From positions 73,140-137,139 of the forward strand of contig CAUGTZ010000003.1 in assembly GCA_959602645.1 (NCBI GenBank): a stretch of DNA of 64,000 bases. The letters run 5' to 3'. Positions 1-8,275 of this stretch are shown one piece after another (the first letter of the stretch is position 1; every line of letters starts with the position of its first letter). The position numbers were made by a program, and so were the translations under genes. The stretch comes from an uncultured Collinsella sp. Lineage in GTDB: Bacteria > Actinomycetota > Coriobacteriia > Coriobacteriales > Coriobacteriaceae. A model generated the notes under the pieces. That model made no database searches. It saw nothing but the letters and a program-made list of their open reading frames with translations, and was not told the origin of the DNA.

Positions 1-16
1 TTCCTGTGGGTGTCTG

Positions 17-49
17 GTCCGCTTTGAGCGGTCGGGCATCTATTTTTTT
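17..49 (+). terminator. Weak terminator-like or attenuator hairpin before pyrR
   Basis: A 5-bp stem CCGCT/AGCGG (19-23 with 27-31) is followed, 11 bases later, by a run of seven T (43-49). The gap between stem and T-run is not canonical. It could end an upstream gene that lies outside the window or take part in pyrimidine-dependent attenuation of the pyr operon. The window edge prevents a firm call. Confidence 0.3.
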
Positions 50-67
50 GACTGTGTCAGCAGTCAA
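48..67 (+). promoter_or_regulatory. Perfect inverted repeat just upstream of the pyrR ribosome site
   Basis: TTGACTG (48-54) and CAGTCAA (61-67) form a perfect 7-bp inverted repeat around the 6-base loop TGTCAG. It sits about 8 bases before the ribosome binding site GGAAGGAG of pyrR. In mycobacteria PyrR represses translation of its own operon by binding RNA near the start site, so an RNA hairpin here is a reasonable candidate for such a site. I do not see the Bacillus PyrR binding-loop consensus, so the assignment is inference. Confidence 0.4.
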
Positions 68-88
68 GACATGTGAGGAAGGAGATCG

Positions 89-673
89 ATGGGCACGACT
101 TCCCCCAAGGCGGTCATCATGGACGAGACCGCCGTCAATCGAGCGATGACCCGCATCGCGCACGAGATTCTCGAGCGCAACGAGGGCTGTGAAGACCTCG
201 CTCTGGTCGGCATCGTCACGCGCGGCGACCTTCTGGCAAAGAAGCTCGCTGAGGAGATCAAGGAGATCGAGGGCGTCGACGTTCCGCTCGGCAGCCTCGA
301 CATCAGCTTCTACCGCGATGACTACGCTACCAATTTCGCTCCCGCGATCCACGCCACCAACATTCCCTTTAGCGTCGACGGCAAACGCGTCGTGCTGGTG
401 GACGACATCCTGTATACGGGCCGTACCATCCGCGCCGCTCTCGACGCCGTCATGGACCTGGGCCGTCCGAGCCGCATTGAGCTGGCAGTCCTCGTTGACC
501 GCGGCCACCGCGAGCTCCCCATCTCGCCGGACTTTGTCGGCAAGAACGTTCCCTCGTCGCATGAGGAGAACGTGCATCTATATATGAAGGAAGTCGACGG
601 CCACACCGCCGTCGAGATCAACGACGTCGCGCCGGGTTCCCACGTGGGCTCCGCGCCGCTGGGAGGTGAGTAG
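89..673 (+). CDS. pyrR: Bifunctional pyr operon regulator PyrR / uracil phosphoribosyltransferase
   Basis: PyrR is a type I phosphoribosyltransferase fold protein that senses UMP/PRPP and controls pyrimidine genes through their mRNA; many members keep weak uracil phosphoribosyltransferase activity. The PRPP-binding motif VVLVDDILYTGRT is at residues 101-113 with the acidic pair D105-D106. At 194 residues it is slightly longer than the usual 180. ATG at 89 follows a good ribosome site (GGAAGGAG). It is the first gene of the pyr operon, and pyrB begins 4 bases after its stop. A hairpin directly upstream is a candidate target for autoregulation. Confidence 0.95.
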   Translation: MGTTSPKAVIMDETAVNRAMTRIAHEILERNEGCEDLALVGIVTRGDLLAKKLAEEIKEIEGVDVPLGSLDISFYRDDYATNFAPAIHATNIPFSVDGKRVVLVDDILYTGRTIRAALDAVMDLGRPSRIELAVLVDRGHRELPISPDFVGKNVPSSHEENVHLYMKEVDGHTAVEINDVAPGSHVGSAPLGGE

Positions 674-677
674 TACC

Positions 678-1622
678 GTGGCGTTCAACCATAAGCACCT
701 GATCGACATTACCGAGTACTCCGAAGAGGACATCAAGCTCATCCTCGAGACCGCCAAGGCGTTCTCCGAGGTCAACGAGCGTGCCATCAAGAAGGTCCCC
801 ACGCTCAAGGGCAAGACCATCGTCAACATGTTCAACGAGCCCTCGACGCGCACCCGCAGCTCCTTCGAGCTCGCCGAGAAGCGTCTTTCGGCCGACAGCC
901 TTAACTTTGGTGGCTCCTCGACCTCCACGGTCAAGGGCGAGAGCCTCGTCGACACCGTCGAGACACTCAACGCTTATAAGATCGACTGCATCGTCGTACG
1001 CGACAAGCACGCCGGCGCTCCCTACATCGTCACGCAGAACTCGCCCGCGAGCGTCATCTGCGCCGGCGACGGCAAGCACAACCATCCCACGCAGGCCCTG
1101 CTCGACCTGTACACCATCTGGGAGCACAAGGGTGACTTCCACGGTTTGAAGGTCGCCGTCGTCGGCGATATCGCGCACTCCCGCGTCTGCGGCTCGCTGA
1201 TCCCCGCCCTTAAGATTATGGGCTGCGAGACCTACGCCGTCGCCCCCGGCACGCTGCTGCCGCCGTCGCCCGAGGTCCTGGGCTGCGACCACGTGACGAG
1301 CGACCTCGATTCCGTCCTGCCCGAGCTGGACGTCGTCTACATGCTGCGCGTGCAGCAGGAGCGCCTCGAGGGTGCCCCGTTCCCGACCATTCGCGAGTAC
1401 CACAAGCTCTTCGGCCTGACCAAGGACCGCGAGAAGCTCATGAAGCCCGACGCAATCATCTGCCACCCGGGCCCCATCAACCGCGGCGTCGAGTTCGATT
1501 CCTATATGGCCGACCACCCGCAACGCTCCGTCATCCTGGAGCAGGTCTACGCCGGTATCTGCGTGCGTATGGCTATCCTGTATCTGCTGCTTGGAGGTGC
1601 CGATAATGGCCTTGCTTCTTAA
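678..1622 (+). CDS. pyrB: Aspartate carbamoyltransferase catalytic subunit
   Basis: Catalyses carbamoyl phosphate + L-aspartate to N-carbamoyl-L-aspartate, the first committed pyrimidine step, in the cytoplasm. The carbamoyl-phosphate binding motif STRTRSSFE is near residues 56-64 and the C-terminal HPGPINRG motif is present. About 314 residues, usual for the family. I place the start at GTG 678, which lies 8 bases after GGAGGTGA; an in-frame GTG at 666 overlapping pyrR is the alternative. No pyrI regulatory subunit is present, as in other Gram-positives. The 3' end overlaps pyrC by 17 bases. Confidence 0.95.
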   Translation: MAFNHKHLIDITEYSEEDIKLILETAKAFSEVNERAIKKVPTLKGKTIVNMFNEPSTRTRSSFELAEKRLSADSLNFGGSSTSTVKGESLVDTVETLNAYKIDCIVVRDKHAGAPYIVTQNSPASVICAGDGKHNHPTQALLDLYTIWEHKGDFHGLKVAVVGDIAHSRVCGSLIPALKIMGCETYAVAPGTLLPPSPEVLGCDHVTSDLDSVLPELDVVYMLRVQQERLEGAPFPTIREYHKLFGLTKDREKLMKPDAIICHPGPINRGVEFDSYMADHPQRSVILEQVYAGICVRMAILYLLLGGADNGLAS

Positions 1623-2895
1623 GAATGCCCACGTCGTCGACCCGTCCGTCGAGCTTGACGGTGTCGTTGACGTCCTGATTGACGGCGACAAGATCGCCGA
1701 GGTCGGCGAGAATCTCGCCGTCGAGGGGGCCGAGGTCCGCGACCTTTCCGGCAAGTACCTCGTCCCCGGCCTGGTGGACATGCACGTTCACCTTCGCGAG
1801 CCCGGCTACGAGGTCAAAGAGGACATCGAGAGCGGCACCCGCGCAGCTGCCAAGGGCGGCTTTACCGGCGTGTGCGCCATGCCCAACACCGATCCCGTCA
1901 CCGATAACGGCACCGTCGTGGAGTTCGTCAAGTCCCGCGCTGCCGAGGTCGGTCACTGCCGCGTCTATCCGTCGGGCGCCATGACCCGCGGTCTTAAGGG
2001 CGAGGCCATGTCCGAGATGGGCGATATGGTCGCCCACGGCGCCGTCGCCTTCACCGATGACGGTCGCGGCGTGCAGGGCGCGGGCATGCTCCGTCGCTGC
2101 ATGGACTACGGCAAGATGTTCGGCAAGGTCTTCATGAGCCACTGCCAGGACGAGGACCTGGTCGGCCACGGCCAGATCAACGAGGGCAAGGTCTCGACCC
2201 GTCTGGCCCTCGAGGGTTGGCCGGCTGCCGGCGAGGAGCTCCAGATCGCCCGCGACATCGAGATCGCCAAGCTGACCGGTGCCAAGCTGCACATCCAGCA
2301 CATCTCCACCGCCCATGGTCTGGAGATCGTGCGTGCCGGTAAGGCCGCTGGCGTTCAGGTTACCTGCGAGGCTACCCCGCACCACATGTTCCTGACTGAG
2401 AACGACCTGGACGAGACCTACAACACCTCGCTCAAGGTCAATCCGCCGCTGCGTACCGAGGAAGATGCCGAGGCCATCCGTCAGGGCGTCATCGACGGCA
2501 CCGTCGACGCTATCGTCACCGATCACGCTCCCCACACCCCGTGGGAGAAGGCCCGCGAGTTCGAGCTTGCGCCCTTTGGCATGATCGGCCTTGAGACCTC
2601 CCTGTCGCTCGTACTCACCGAGCTGGTCAACACGGGCAAGATGAGCGTGGGCCGCATGGTCGAGCTCATGGCCATCAAGCCGCGTGAGATTCTGGGCCTC
2701 GATCAGGTTCAGGTCAAGGCGGGCTCTGTCGCCGACCTGACCGTGTTCGACCCCTCCGCAACCTGGACGGTTGGCGAGGACGGTTACGAGTCGCGCGCCG
2801 AGAACTCCGGTTTTGCCGGCCGCACGCTCACCGGTCGTGCCACCGATGTATTTGTCGGTGGCAAGCAGACGCTCGCCGACGGCTGCATCTGCTAG
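1606..2895 (+). CDS. pyrC: Dihydroorotase
   Basis: Zinc amidohydrolase that cyclises N-carbamoyl-aspartate to dihydroorotate. The metal-binding motif DMHVHLREPG carries H60 and H62; FTDDGRG near residue 150 supplies the bridging aspartate typical of the Bacillus-type enzyme; TDHAPHTPWEK carries the catalytic aspartate. The 429-residue length fits this class. ATG 1606 is chosen because GGAGGT (1593-1598) precedes it at ideal distance, inside the end of pyrB, so translation is probably coupled. Confidence 0.96.
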   Translation: MALLLKNAHVVDPSVELDGVVDVLIDGDKIAEVGENLAVEGAEVRDLSGKYLVPGLVDMHVHLREPGYEVKEDIESGTRAAAKGGFTGVCAMPNTDPVTDNGTVVEFVKSRAAEVGHCRVYPSGAMTRGLKGEAMSEMGDMVAHGAVAFTDDGRGVQGAGMLRRCMDYGKMFGKVFMSHCQDEDLVGHGQINEGKVSTRLALEGWPAAGEELQIARDIEIAKLTGAKLHIQHISTAHGLEIVRAGKAAGVQVTCEATPHHMFLTENDLDETYNTSLKVNPPLRTEEDAEAIRQGVIDGTVDAIVTDHAPHTPWEKAREFELAPFGMIGLETSLSLVLTELVNTGKMSVGRMVELMAIKPREILGLDQVQVKAGSVADLTVFDPSATWTVGEDGYESRAENSGFAGRTLTGRATDVFVGGKQTLADGCIC

Positions 2896-2915
2896 CATAG
2901 CCTTATCGCTTTTGT

Positions 2916-2953
2916 GCGCGGCGCCCTTGCGGTGCCGCGCTTTCTGTTCGTTT
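2916..2953 (+). terminator. G+C-rich hairpin with weak T tract after pyrC
   Basis: GCGCGGC (2916-2922) pairs with GCCGCGC (2934-2940) around an 11-base loop and is followed by TTTCTGTTCGTTT. It splits the operon into pyrRBC and pyrKDF. The interrupted T tract suggests partial termination or RNA stabilisation rather than a full stop. Confidence 0.45.
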
Positions 2954-2987
2954 AGACCATGCAACCGCATGGGGGATTGGAGCGTCT

Positions 2988-3779
2988 ATGCCCACACCTT
3001 CCACTGCACGCATGCACGACTTCGAGGTCGTCTCGAACCGGGAGATCGCCGACGGCATCTTCTCGCTCGTCATCTCGGCCCCCAAGCTTGCAAGTGCGCT
3101 CAAGCCCGGTCAGTTTGTGAACATTGCCGTGCCCGGCGATGCCTCCTCGCTGCTTCGCGTGCCCCTGAGCTTCTATCGCGCCGACGCCGAGGCCGGCACC
3201 GTCGAGCTGTGGTACGCCGTCGTGGGCGACGATACCCGCCGTTTGTCCCAGATGGGCCCTGGCTCCACCTCTAACCTGTTGGGTCCCGGTGGCCGTGGCT
3301 GGATGGTACCCGAGGGCACCAGGAAGGCACTGCTCGTCGCCGGTGGCATCGGCGTTCCGCCTGTGCTGTGTCTTGCCGGCATGCTTGCCGATCAGGGTGT
3401 TGATGTGGACGTGTGCCTGGGCTTTGGCACCGCTTCCAAAGTCGTGGGTGTCGATGAGTTCCGTGCGCTGGGCGCCACGGTTAACGTGTGCACCGACGAC
3501 GGTTCGCTCGGCACGCACGGTTTTTGCACCGATCCGGCAGCCGAGCTGCTTGGAGAGGGCGGCTACGACTACGTCGCCAGCTGCGGCCCCGCCGTCATGA
3601 TGAAGAAGGTCGCCGCCGCTGCCGCCGAGGCCGGTGTGTACTGCGAGGTGTCGCTCGAGCGCATGATGAGCTGTGGCTTTGGCGCCTGCAACACCTGCAA
3701 TGTCGAGACGGTTGACGGTATGAAGGGTGCTTGTATGTGCGGCCCCGTGTTCGATGCTTCCAAGGTGGTGGTCTTCTAG
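2988..3779 (+). CDS. pyrK: Dihydroorotate dehydrogenase B electron-transfer subunit
   Basis: PyrK carries FAD and a [2Fe-2S] cluster and passes electrons from PyrD to NAD+. The N-terminal half is a ferredoxin-reductase-like FAD domain (RVPLSFY motif), followed by an NAD site with GGIGVPPVL. The cluster ligands are visible near the C terminus as C229-x4-C234-x2-C237 and C249 or C251. 263 residues is normal. The start ATG 2988 has GGAG nine bases upstream; ATG 3012 is a less likely alternative. Its stop overlaps the pyrD start, matching the heterotetramer of type 1B enzymes. Confidence 0.94.
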   Translation: MPTPSTARMHDFEVVSNREIADGIFSLVISAPKLASALKPGQFVNIAVPGDASSLLRVPLSFYRADAEAGTVELWYAVVGDDTRRLSQMGPGSTSNLLGPGGRGWMVPEGTRKALLVAGGIGVPPVLCLAGMLADQGVDVDVCLGFGTASKVVGVDEFRALGATVNVCTDDGSLGTHGFCTDPAAELLGEGGYDYVASCGPAVMMKKVAAAAAEAGVYCEVSLERMMSCGFGACNTCNVETVDGMKGACMCGPVFDASKVVVF

Positions 3780-4702
3780 TGGGTACCGTGAACATGGCCG
3801 TCGATTTCGGCGGCGTCAAGATGCAGAACCCCATTAACACCGCAGCCGGTACCTTTGGCTACGGTTGGCAGTTCCAGAACTTCTTTGATGTTTCCCAGCT
3901 GGGCGCCATCACCACCAAGGGTTGCGCTGCCGAGCCCTGGCCCGGCAATCCCGCGCCCCGCATGGCCGAGATTCCCGGCGGTATGATCAACTCCGTGGGT
4001 CTTCAGAACCCCGGCGTGGCCGCCTTTGCCCGCGAGTCCGGTCCGTGGCTCGAACAGCTGTCCAAGGACGGCTGCCAGGTCATCTGTCAGGTTGCCGGTC
4101 ACTCCGTTGACGAGTTTGTCCGCGCACTCGAGATGTATGTCGAGCTGTGCCCCTGGGCTGCCGGCTACGAGATCAACGTGAGCTGCCCTAATATCGCCGC
4201 CGGCGGTGCCGCCATGGGCTCCACGCCCGAGGGCGCCTCTTCCGTTATGGCTGCTTGCCGCAAGGTGACCGATAAGCCGCTGTTCGTGAAGATGGCGCCG
4301 GTCAACGTCGCCGAGATCGCCAAGGCCCTCGAGGCTGCCGGCGCCGACGGCCTTTCGGTCATCAACTCCATCCAGGGCATGGCCATCGACGTCCATACCC
4401 GCAAGTCCCGCGTGGCCAAGCCCAAGGGCGGCCTTTCGGGCCCGCTGTGCCACCACATCGCCGTGCGCATGGTCTGGGAGGTTGCCCAGGCCGTCGATAT
4501 CCCCATCAACGGTGTCGGCGGTGTCATGACTGGCGAGGATGCGGCTGAGTTTATCCTGGCCGGCGCCACCTGCGTGTCGGTCGGCATGGCCAACTTCGTC
4601 GATCCGTGCGCTTCGCTTAAGATCGCGCATGAGCTCGAGGCCTGGGCCGAGTCCCAGGGCGTAAAGGACATCAACGAGCTGGTGGGTGCTTTCGAATGCT
4701 AG
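3779..4702 (+). CDS. pyrD: Dihydroorotate dehydrogenase B catalytic subunit
   Basis: FMN-dependent TIM-barrel enzyme oxidising dihydroorotate to orotate. The motif INVSCPN holds the catalytic cysteine (about residue 136) that marks class 1 enzymes, and adjacency to pyrK assigns type 1B (NAD-dependent, soluble). GVGGVMTGEDA near the C terminus is the FMN phosphate region. I favour GTG 3779, sharing one base with the pyrK stop and preceded by AAGGTGGTGG; in-frame GTG 3788 and ATG 3794 are alternatives. About 307 residues. Confidence 0.94.
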   Translation: MGTVNMAVDFGGVKMQNPINTAAGTFGYGWQFQNFFDVSQLGAITTKGCAAEPWPGNPAPRMAEIPGGMINSVGLQNPGVAAFARESGPWLEQLSKDGCQVICQVAGHSVDEFVRALEMYVELCPWAAGYEINVSCPNIAAGGAAMGSTPEGASSVMAACRKVTDKPLFVKMAPVNVAEIAKALEAAGADGLSVINSIQGMAIDVHTRKSRVAKPKGGLSGPLCHHIAVRMVWEVAQAVDIPINGVGGVMTGEDAAEFILAGATCVSVGMANFVDPCASLKIAHELEAWAESQGVKDINELVGAFEC

Positions 4703-5412
4703 AGAATGATGCCCGCGACCGTGTTATCGTCGCCCTCGACTGCGACCGTGAGCGCGCGCTCGAGCTCGCCCACGAGCTTTCGGGCCATGCCGCCTGGCTC
4801 AAGGTCGGCATGACGCTCTATTACGCTGAGGGTCCCCAGATCGTCAAGACCTTTAAGGACCTTGGCTTTAAGGTCTTCCTCGACCTTAAGTTCCATGACA
4901 TTCCGCATCAGGTGCGCGGCGCTGCCCGCTCGGCCTCGCTTGCCGGTGCCGACCTGCTTTCGGTCCACGGCCTGGGCTCGGGTGCTATGCTCGCTGCCTG
5001 CCGCGAGGGTGCCGAGGAGGCGCGTGAGGACCGCGCCAAACTCGTCGCCATCACCGTGCTCACGAGCATGAATCAGGATGCCTTGAGCGAGATCGGCGTC
5101 GAGTCGCCCGTGGCCGAGGAGGCCGCCCGCTTGGCAAAGCTTGCTCAGGACAGTGGCATCGATGGCATCGTGTGCTCACCGATGGAGGCTCACGACATGC
5201 GTGAGCTGCTGGGTCCTGATGCCCTGATCGTGACTCCGGGTGTGCGTCCGGTGGGTGCCGCCCTTGGTGACCAGTCTCGCGTGGCGACGCCTTCCCAGGC
5301 TATCGAGCGTGGCGCAAGCCACATTGTGGTGGGCCGTCCCATCACCGGTGCCGACGATCCGGTTGCCGCCTTTGACGCCATCGTCGCCGAGCTGGTCGAA
5401 AACGTCGCGTAA
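4696..5412 (+). CDS. pyrF: Orotidine 5'-phosphate decarboxylase
   Basis: Decarboxylates OMP to UMP, the last step of de novo UMP synthesis. The catalytic tetrad region DLKFHDIP is present with D63, K65 and D68. GASHIVVGRPI near the C terminus forms the phosphate-binding loop. 238 residues, class I size. The start overlaps the pyrD stop (ATGCTAG), so it is translationally coupled. pyrE and the carbamoyl-phosphate synthetase genes are not in this window. Confidence 0.95.
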   Translation: MLENDARDRVIVALDCDRERALELAHELSGHAAWLKVGMTLYYAEGPQIVKTFKDLGFKVFLDLKFHDIPHQVRGAARSASLAGADLLSVHGLGSGAMLAACREGAEEAREDRAKLVAITVLTSMNQDALSEIGVESPVAEEAARLAKLAQDSGIDGIVCSPMEAHDMRELLGPDALIVTPGVRPVGAALGDQSRVATPSQAIERGASHIVVGRPITGADDPVAAFDAIVAELVENVA

Positions 5413-5457
5413 AAGATTCCCCTAAGTCACCACTTTTGGGTCTCATTAGCACAAAAT

Positions 5458-5515
5458 AGCCCCTGTGCCTGCGTAAACTTTCCCATCCTTTGTGTGGAAT
5501 CGCAGGTCAGGGGCT
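5458..5515. terminator. Long interrupted inverted repeat between pyrF and mihF
   Basis: AGCCCCT (5458-5464) plus CCTGCG (5468-5473) pairs with CGCAGG (5501-5506) plus AGGGGCT (5509-5515), a 13-bp stem with one small bulge around a 27-base loop, followed by TAACTTT. It may end the pyr operon. The loop is larger than in a usual intrinsic terminator. Confidence 0.45.
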
Positions 5516-5598
5516 TAACTTTGGGCGCAGTATATTGCACTTTTTGCGGGTATCGTCTAACCTATGGAGCCGCGATTAGGCATTTTGTACGTTCTACG

Positions 5599-5607
5599 TG
5601 CTAAAAT
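5599..5607 (+). promoter_or_regulatory. Extended -10 promoter candidate for mihF-gmk-rpoZ-thiI
   Basis: TGCTAAAAT reads as an extended -10 element (TGn plus TAAAAT at 5602-5607) about 45 bases before the mihF start. No good -35 hexamer lies 16-18 bases upstream, which is usual for extended -10 promoters. Confidence 0.45.
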
Positions 5608-5651
5608 GCCAATTATTGAATCAGATATAACCCAACTATTTGGAGGTACGA

Positions 5652-5960
5652 ATGGCACTCCCTCAGCTTACCGACGAGCAGCGCAAGCAGGCTCTTGAGA
5701 AGGCTGCTGCCGCACGTCACGCCCGCGCTGAGCTTCGCGAGCAGATCAAGAAGGGCGAGAAGTCCCTCGAGTCCGTGCTCAACTCCGATGACCCCATCGC
5801 TTCCCGCATGAAGGTTTCCACCCTCATCGAGTCTCTCCCCGGTTATGGCAAGGCCAAGGCCGCCAAGATCATGGAGGAGCTCGGTATCTCCGCTACTCGT
5901 CGCGTCCAGGGCCTCGGTGTCCGTCAGCGCGAGCAGCTCCTCGAGCAGCTGACCAAATAA
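5652..5960 (+). CDS. mihF: Actinobacterial integration host factor MihF
   Basis: Small nucleoid-associated DNA-binding protein of Actinomycetota, unrelated in sequence to the proteobacterial IHF subunits. Features seen are the basic N-terminal helical stretch (AAAARHARAELREQIKKGE) and a helix-two-turn-helix-like C-terminal half with SLPGYGKAKAAKIMEELGI followed by VQGLGVRQREQLL. 102 residues. ATG 5652 follows GGAGG; the preceding in-frame TTG is not needed. It directly abuts gmk, the conserved order in Actinobacteria. Confidence 0.93.
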   Translation: MALPQLTDEQRKQALEKAAAARHARAELREQIKKGEKSLESVLNSDDPIASRMKVSTLIESLPGYGKAKAAKIMEELGISATRRVQGLGVRQREQLLEQLTK

Positions 5961-6530
5961 GTGAGCGCTCAGGATTCCAAGCTCTTTGTGATTTCTGGAC
6001 CGTCAGGCGCAGGCAAGGGTACGCTCGTCACTCGTGTGCGCGAGCGCCGCTCGAACCTGGGTCTGACGGTTTCGGCTACCACGCGAGCACCACGCAAAGG
6101 TGAGGTCGACGGCGTCAACTACTTTTTTCTGACGCGCGAGGAGTTCGACCGCCGCGTGGCAAACGGTGAGTTTGTTGAGTGGGCCGAGGTCCACGGTAAC
6201 TGCTACGGCACGTTGGTGAGCGAGGTCACATCCAAGCTCGCCTCGGGCTCGTCTCTGATTTTGGAGATCGATGTCCAGGGCGCCCTGCAGGTGAAGGAGC
6301 GTTTCCCCGAGGCCGTGCTGATCTTTATCAAGCCGCCTTCGCTTGAGGTGCTCCGCGAGCGTCTAGTCGGTCGCGGTACCGAGACGCCCGAGACGATTGA
6401 GCTGCGTATGGCAAACGCCGCCGATGAGCTTGCCCTTGCCGACCGCTACGACGACGTCGTGGTGAATGACGATCTCGACCGCGCGACCGATGAGCTCGTT
6501 CGCGTTCTCGATATGCATGAAAGGATCTGA
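5961..6530 (+). CDS. gmk: Guanylate kinase
   Basis: Phosphorylates GMP to GDP with ATP. The P-loop GPSGAGKGT is near residues 13-21, followed by the GMP-binding TTRAPRKGEVDGVNYFF block. 189 residues is normal. The GTG start follows the mihF stop with no gap and has no clear ribosome site of its own, so translation is probably coupled to mihF. Confidence 0.94.
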   Translation: MSAQDSKLFVISGPSGAGKGTLVTRVRERRSNLGLTVSATTRAPRKGEVDGVNYFFLTREEFDRRVANGEFVEWAEVHGNCYGTLVSEVTSKLASGSSLILEIDVQGALQVKERFPEAVLIFIKPPSLEVLRERLVGRGTETPETIELRMANAADELALADRYDDVVVNDDLDRATDELVRVLDMHERI

Positions 6531-6535
6531 GGTCC

Positions 6536-6817
6536 GTGTCCGTTGTAAAGCCTTGCATTGACGATCTTCTGGAGAAGACCGATCACAACCGCTTCCTGCT
6601 CGCTTCGCTTGCCTCCAAGCGCGCCTGCGACATCAATAGCATGCTGCGTGGCCAGCACAACCGCGTGCTTGCCGTTCAGGATGTCGATGACATCACCATC
6701 GGGCTTTCCGGTGCCGATACCATCTCGATGGCTATGGACGAGATTGTCGACGGCGACATCTCTTACGACGAGGCCCGTTACGAGAAGGCGCTCGGCCACA
6801 AGGTTGCTGAAGCCTAA
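6536..6817 (+). CDS. rpoZ: RNA polymerase omega subunit
   Basis: Small subunit that helps assemble the beta' subunit of RNA polymerase. NRFLLASLASKRACDIN matches the conserved omega helix, and the 93-residue length fits. GTG 6536 follows AAGGATCTGAGG after gmk. The gmk-rpoZ order is widely conserved. thiI starts at the base after its stop. Confidence 0.88.
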   Translation: MSVVKPCIDDLLEKTDHNRFLLASLASKRACDINSMLRGQHNRVLAVQDVDDITIGLSGADTISMAMDEIVDGDISYDEARYEKALGHKVAEA

Positions 6818-8062
6818 ATGGCGGCTCGCGTCTGCCTAGTCCACTATCACGAGGTTGGGCTGAAGGGCAAGAACCGCGCACATTTTGAGCATATCCTCAT
6901 GGATAACATCAAGGCGGCCTTGGCCGCCTTTTCCGTGAACGCCGTGTCTCGAATTTCCGGTTATATCCTCGTGACCTTTAACGAGCATCAGGCCGACGAG
7001 GCGGCGCGTGTCATCCGCACCGTCCCCGGCGTTGCCCGTGTGTCTTTGGCGTATCACACCAACCGCGACCCGCAGGAGTACTGCGCCGCCGCTGTGAAGG
7101 CGCTGCGCGAGTTTGGTTCCTTCGATTCGTTTAAGGTGCACGCCAAGCGCTCCAATACTGACTATGAGCTCACCTCGATCGATATCAATCGACAGGTTGG
7201 CGAGGTGCTGTGTGAGGTGTTTCCCGATAAAAAGGTCCAGATGCACGACCCCGACGCGATGGTGCACGTTCTGGTGGTTCAGGGTAGTGTCTACGTGTAT
7301 GCGCGCTCCGAGCGCGGCGTTGGCGGCCTTCCGGTGGGTTCTGCCGGCAAGGTCGTGACGCTTCTGTCGTCGGGTATCGATTCTCCGGTGGCGACCTGGA
7401 TGCTCGCGCGTCGCGGCGCGGTGTGCGTGCCGGTGCATTTCTCCGGTCGTCCGCAGACGCCCGACACGAGTGAATACCTGGTGCAGGACATCATCCGTGC
7501 GCTTGAGCCGGGTGTCCAGATCGGCCGCCTGTACGTGGTGCCGTTTGGCGACTGCCAGCGTGAGATTTCGGTCACCTGTCCCAGCAACCTGCGCGTGATC
7601 ATGTATCGCCGCATTATGTATTCGGTTGCTGAGCGCATTGCACACATCGAGGGTGCCAGGGCCATCGTTACGGGCGAATCGCTTGGGCAGGTTGCCTCCC
7701 AAACGCTTGAGAACATCATGGCCGTCAACGAAGCCGTGAAGATTCCCGTGTTCCGTCCTCTCATCGGTTCGGACAAACAGGAGATCATCGCACGCGCCGA
7801 GGAGATCGGTACGTTCGATATCTCGACTGAGGCCGCTCCCGACTGCTGCACGCTGTTTATGCCGCGTCGTCCCGAGACGCACGCCAAACTCGATGCCGTG
7901 CACGAGGCCTGGGAGCTGTTCGACCACGAGGAGATGATTGAGCGCCTGCTCAAGCAGACCGAGTACATCGACTTCGAGAGCAACACATATAAGGCCCCTA
8001 AGACCTTAAAACGCAAACATTCGGAGCTTGCTCCGCGTGAGATTTACCAAGATCACGAGTAA
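6818..8062 (+). CDS. thiI: tRNA 4-thiouridine synthase ThiI
   Basis: ATP-dependent sulfurtransferase for s4U8 in tRNA, in many bacteria also used for thiazole synthesis. Domain order: ferredoxin-like/THUMP region (about 1-165), then the PP-loop adenylation domain with LLSSGIDSPVATWML near residue 182. A cysteine pair (about C343-C344) in PDCCTLFMP corresponds to the acceptor cysteine. There is no C-terminal rhodanese domain, as in Bacillus ThiI, so sulfur must come from a partner such as a cysteine desulfurase outside the window. 414 residues. Confidence 0.94.
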   Translation: MAARVCLVHYHEVGLKGKNRAHFEHILMDNIKAALAAFSVNAVSRISGYILVTFNEHQADEAARVIRTVPGVARVSLAYHTNRDPQEYCAAAVKALREFGSFDSFKVHAKRSNTDYELTSIDINRQVGEVLCEVFPDKKVQMHDPDAMVHVLVVQGSVYVYARSERGVGGLPVGSAGKVVTLLSSGIDSPVATWMLARRGAVCVPVHFSGRPQTPDTSEYLVQDIIRALEPGVQIGRLYVVPFGDCQREISVTCPSNLRVIMYRRIMYSVAERIAHIEGARAIVTGESLGQVASQTLENIMAVNEAVKIPVFRPLIGSDKQEIIARAEEIGTFDISTEAAPDCCTLFMPRRPETHAKLDAVHEAWELFDHEEMIERLLKQTEYIDFESNTYKAPKTLKRKHSELAPREIYQDHE

Positions 8063-8073
8063 ATTTGTGCATA

Positions 8074-8105
8074 GACCGACGATGCGCCTGCATCGTCGGT
8101 CTTTT
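8074..8105 (+). terminator. Intrinsic terminator after thiI
   Basis: GACCGACGATGC (8074-8085) pairs perfectly with GCATCGTCGGTC (8090-8101) around loop GCCT, followed by TTTT. It closes the mihF-gmk-rpoZ-thiI transcription unit. Confidence 0.92.
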
Positions 8106-8181
8106 GCTATCTGGGCATTTTGCGGCTAAGTGTTCATTTGCTGACGTTTGCCTGAATAAATGGACAGATTTGTGCAAGGTT

Positions 8182-8200
8182 TTGGTCGGTTTTTGGTTTG
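8182..8200 (+). promoter_or_regulatory. Two TTGG direct repeats 11 bp apart upstream of comEA
   Basis: TTGGTCGG starts at 8182 and TTGGTTTG at 8193, exactly 11 bases apart, on the same face of the helix. The same TTGGTCGG word is repeated at 11-bp spacing upstream of recA. Such phased direct repeats are typical of dimeric activators, so I suggest an activator site controlling comEA-comEC. Confidence 0.4.
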
Positions 8201-8275
8201 ACCGCAAAAACCGGTTTTGGGGCGTGGCTGTTGTGGAGCTCCTTTCCTGACACGATGGTGTTGGGAGGTTTTGCT

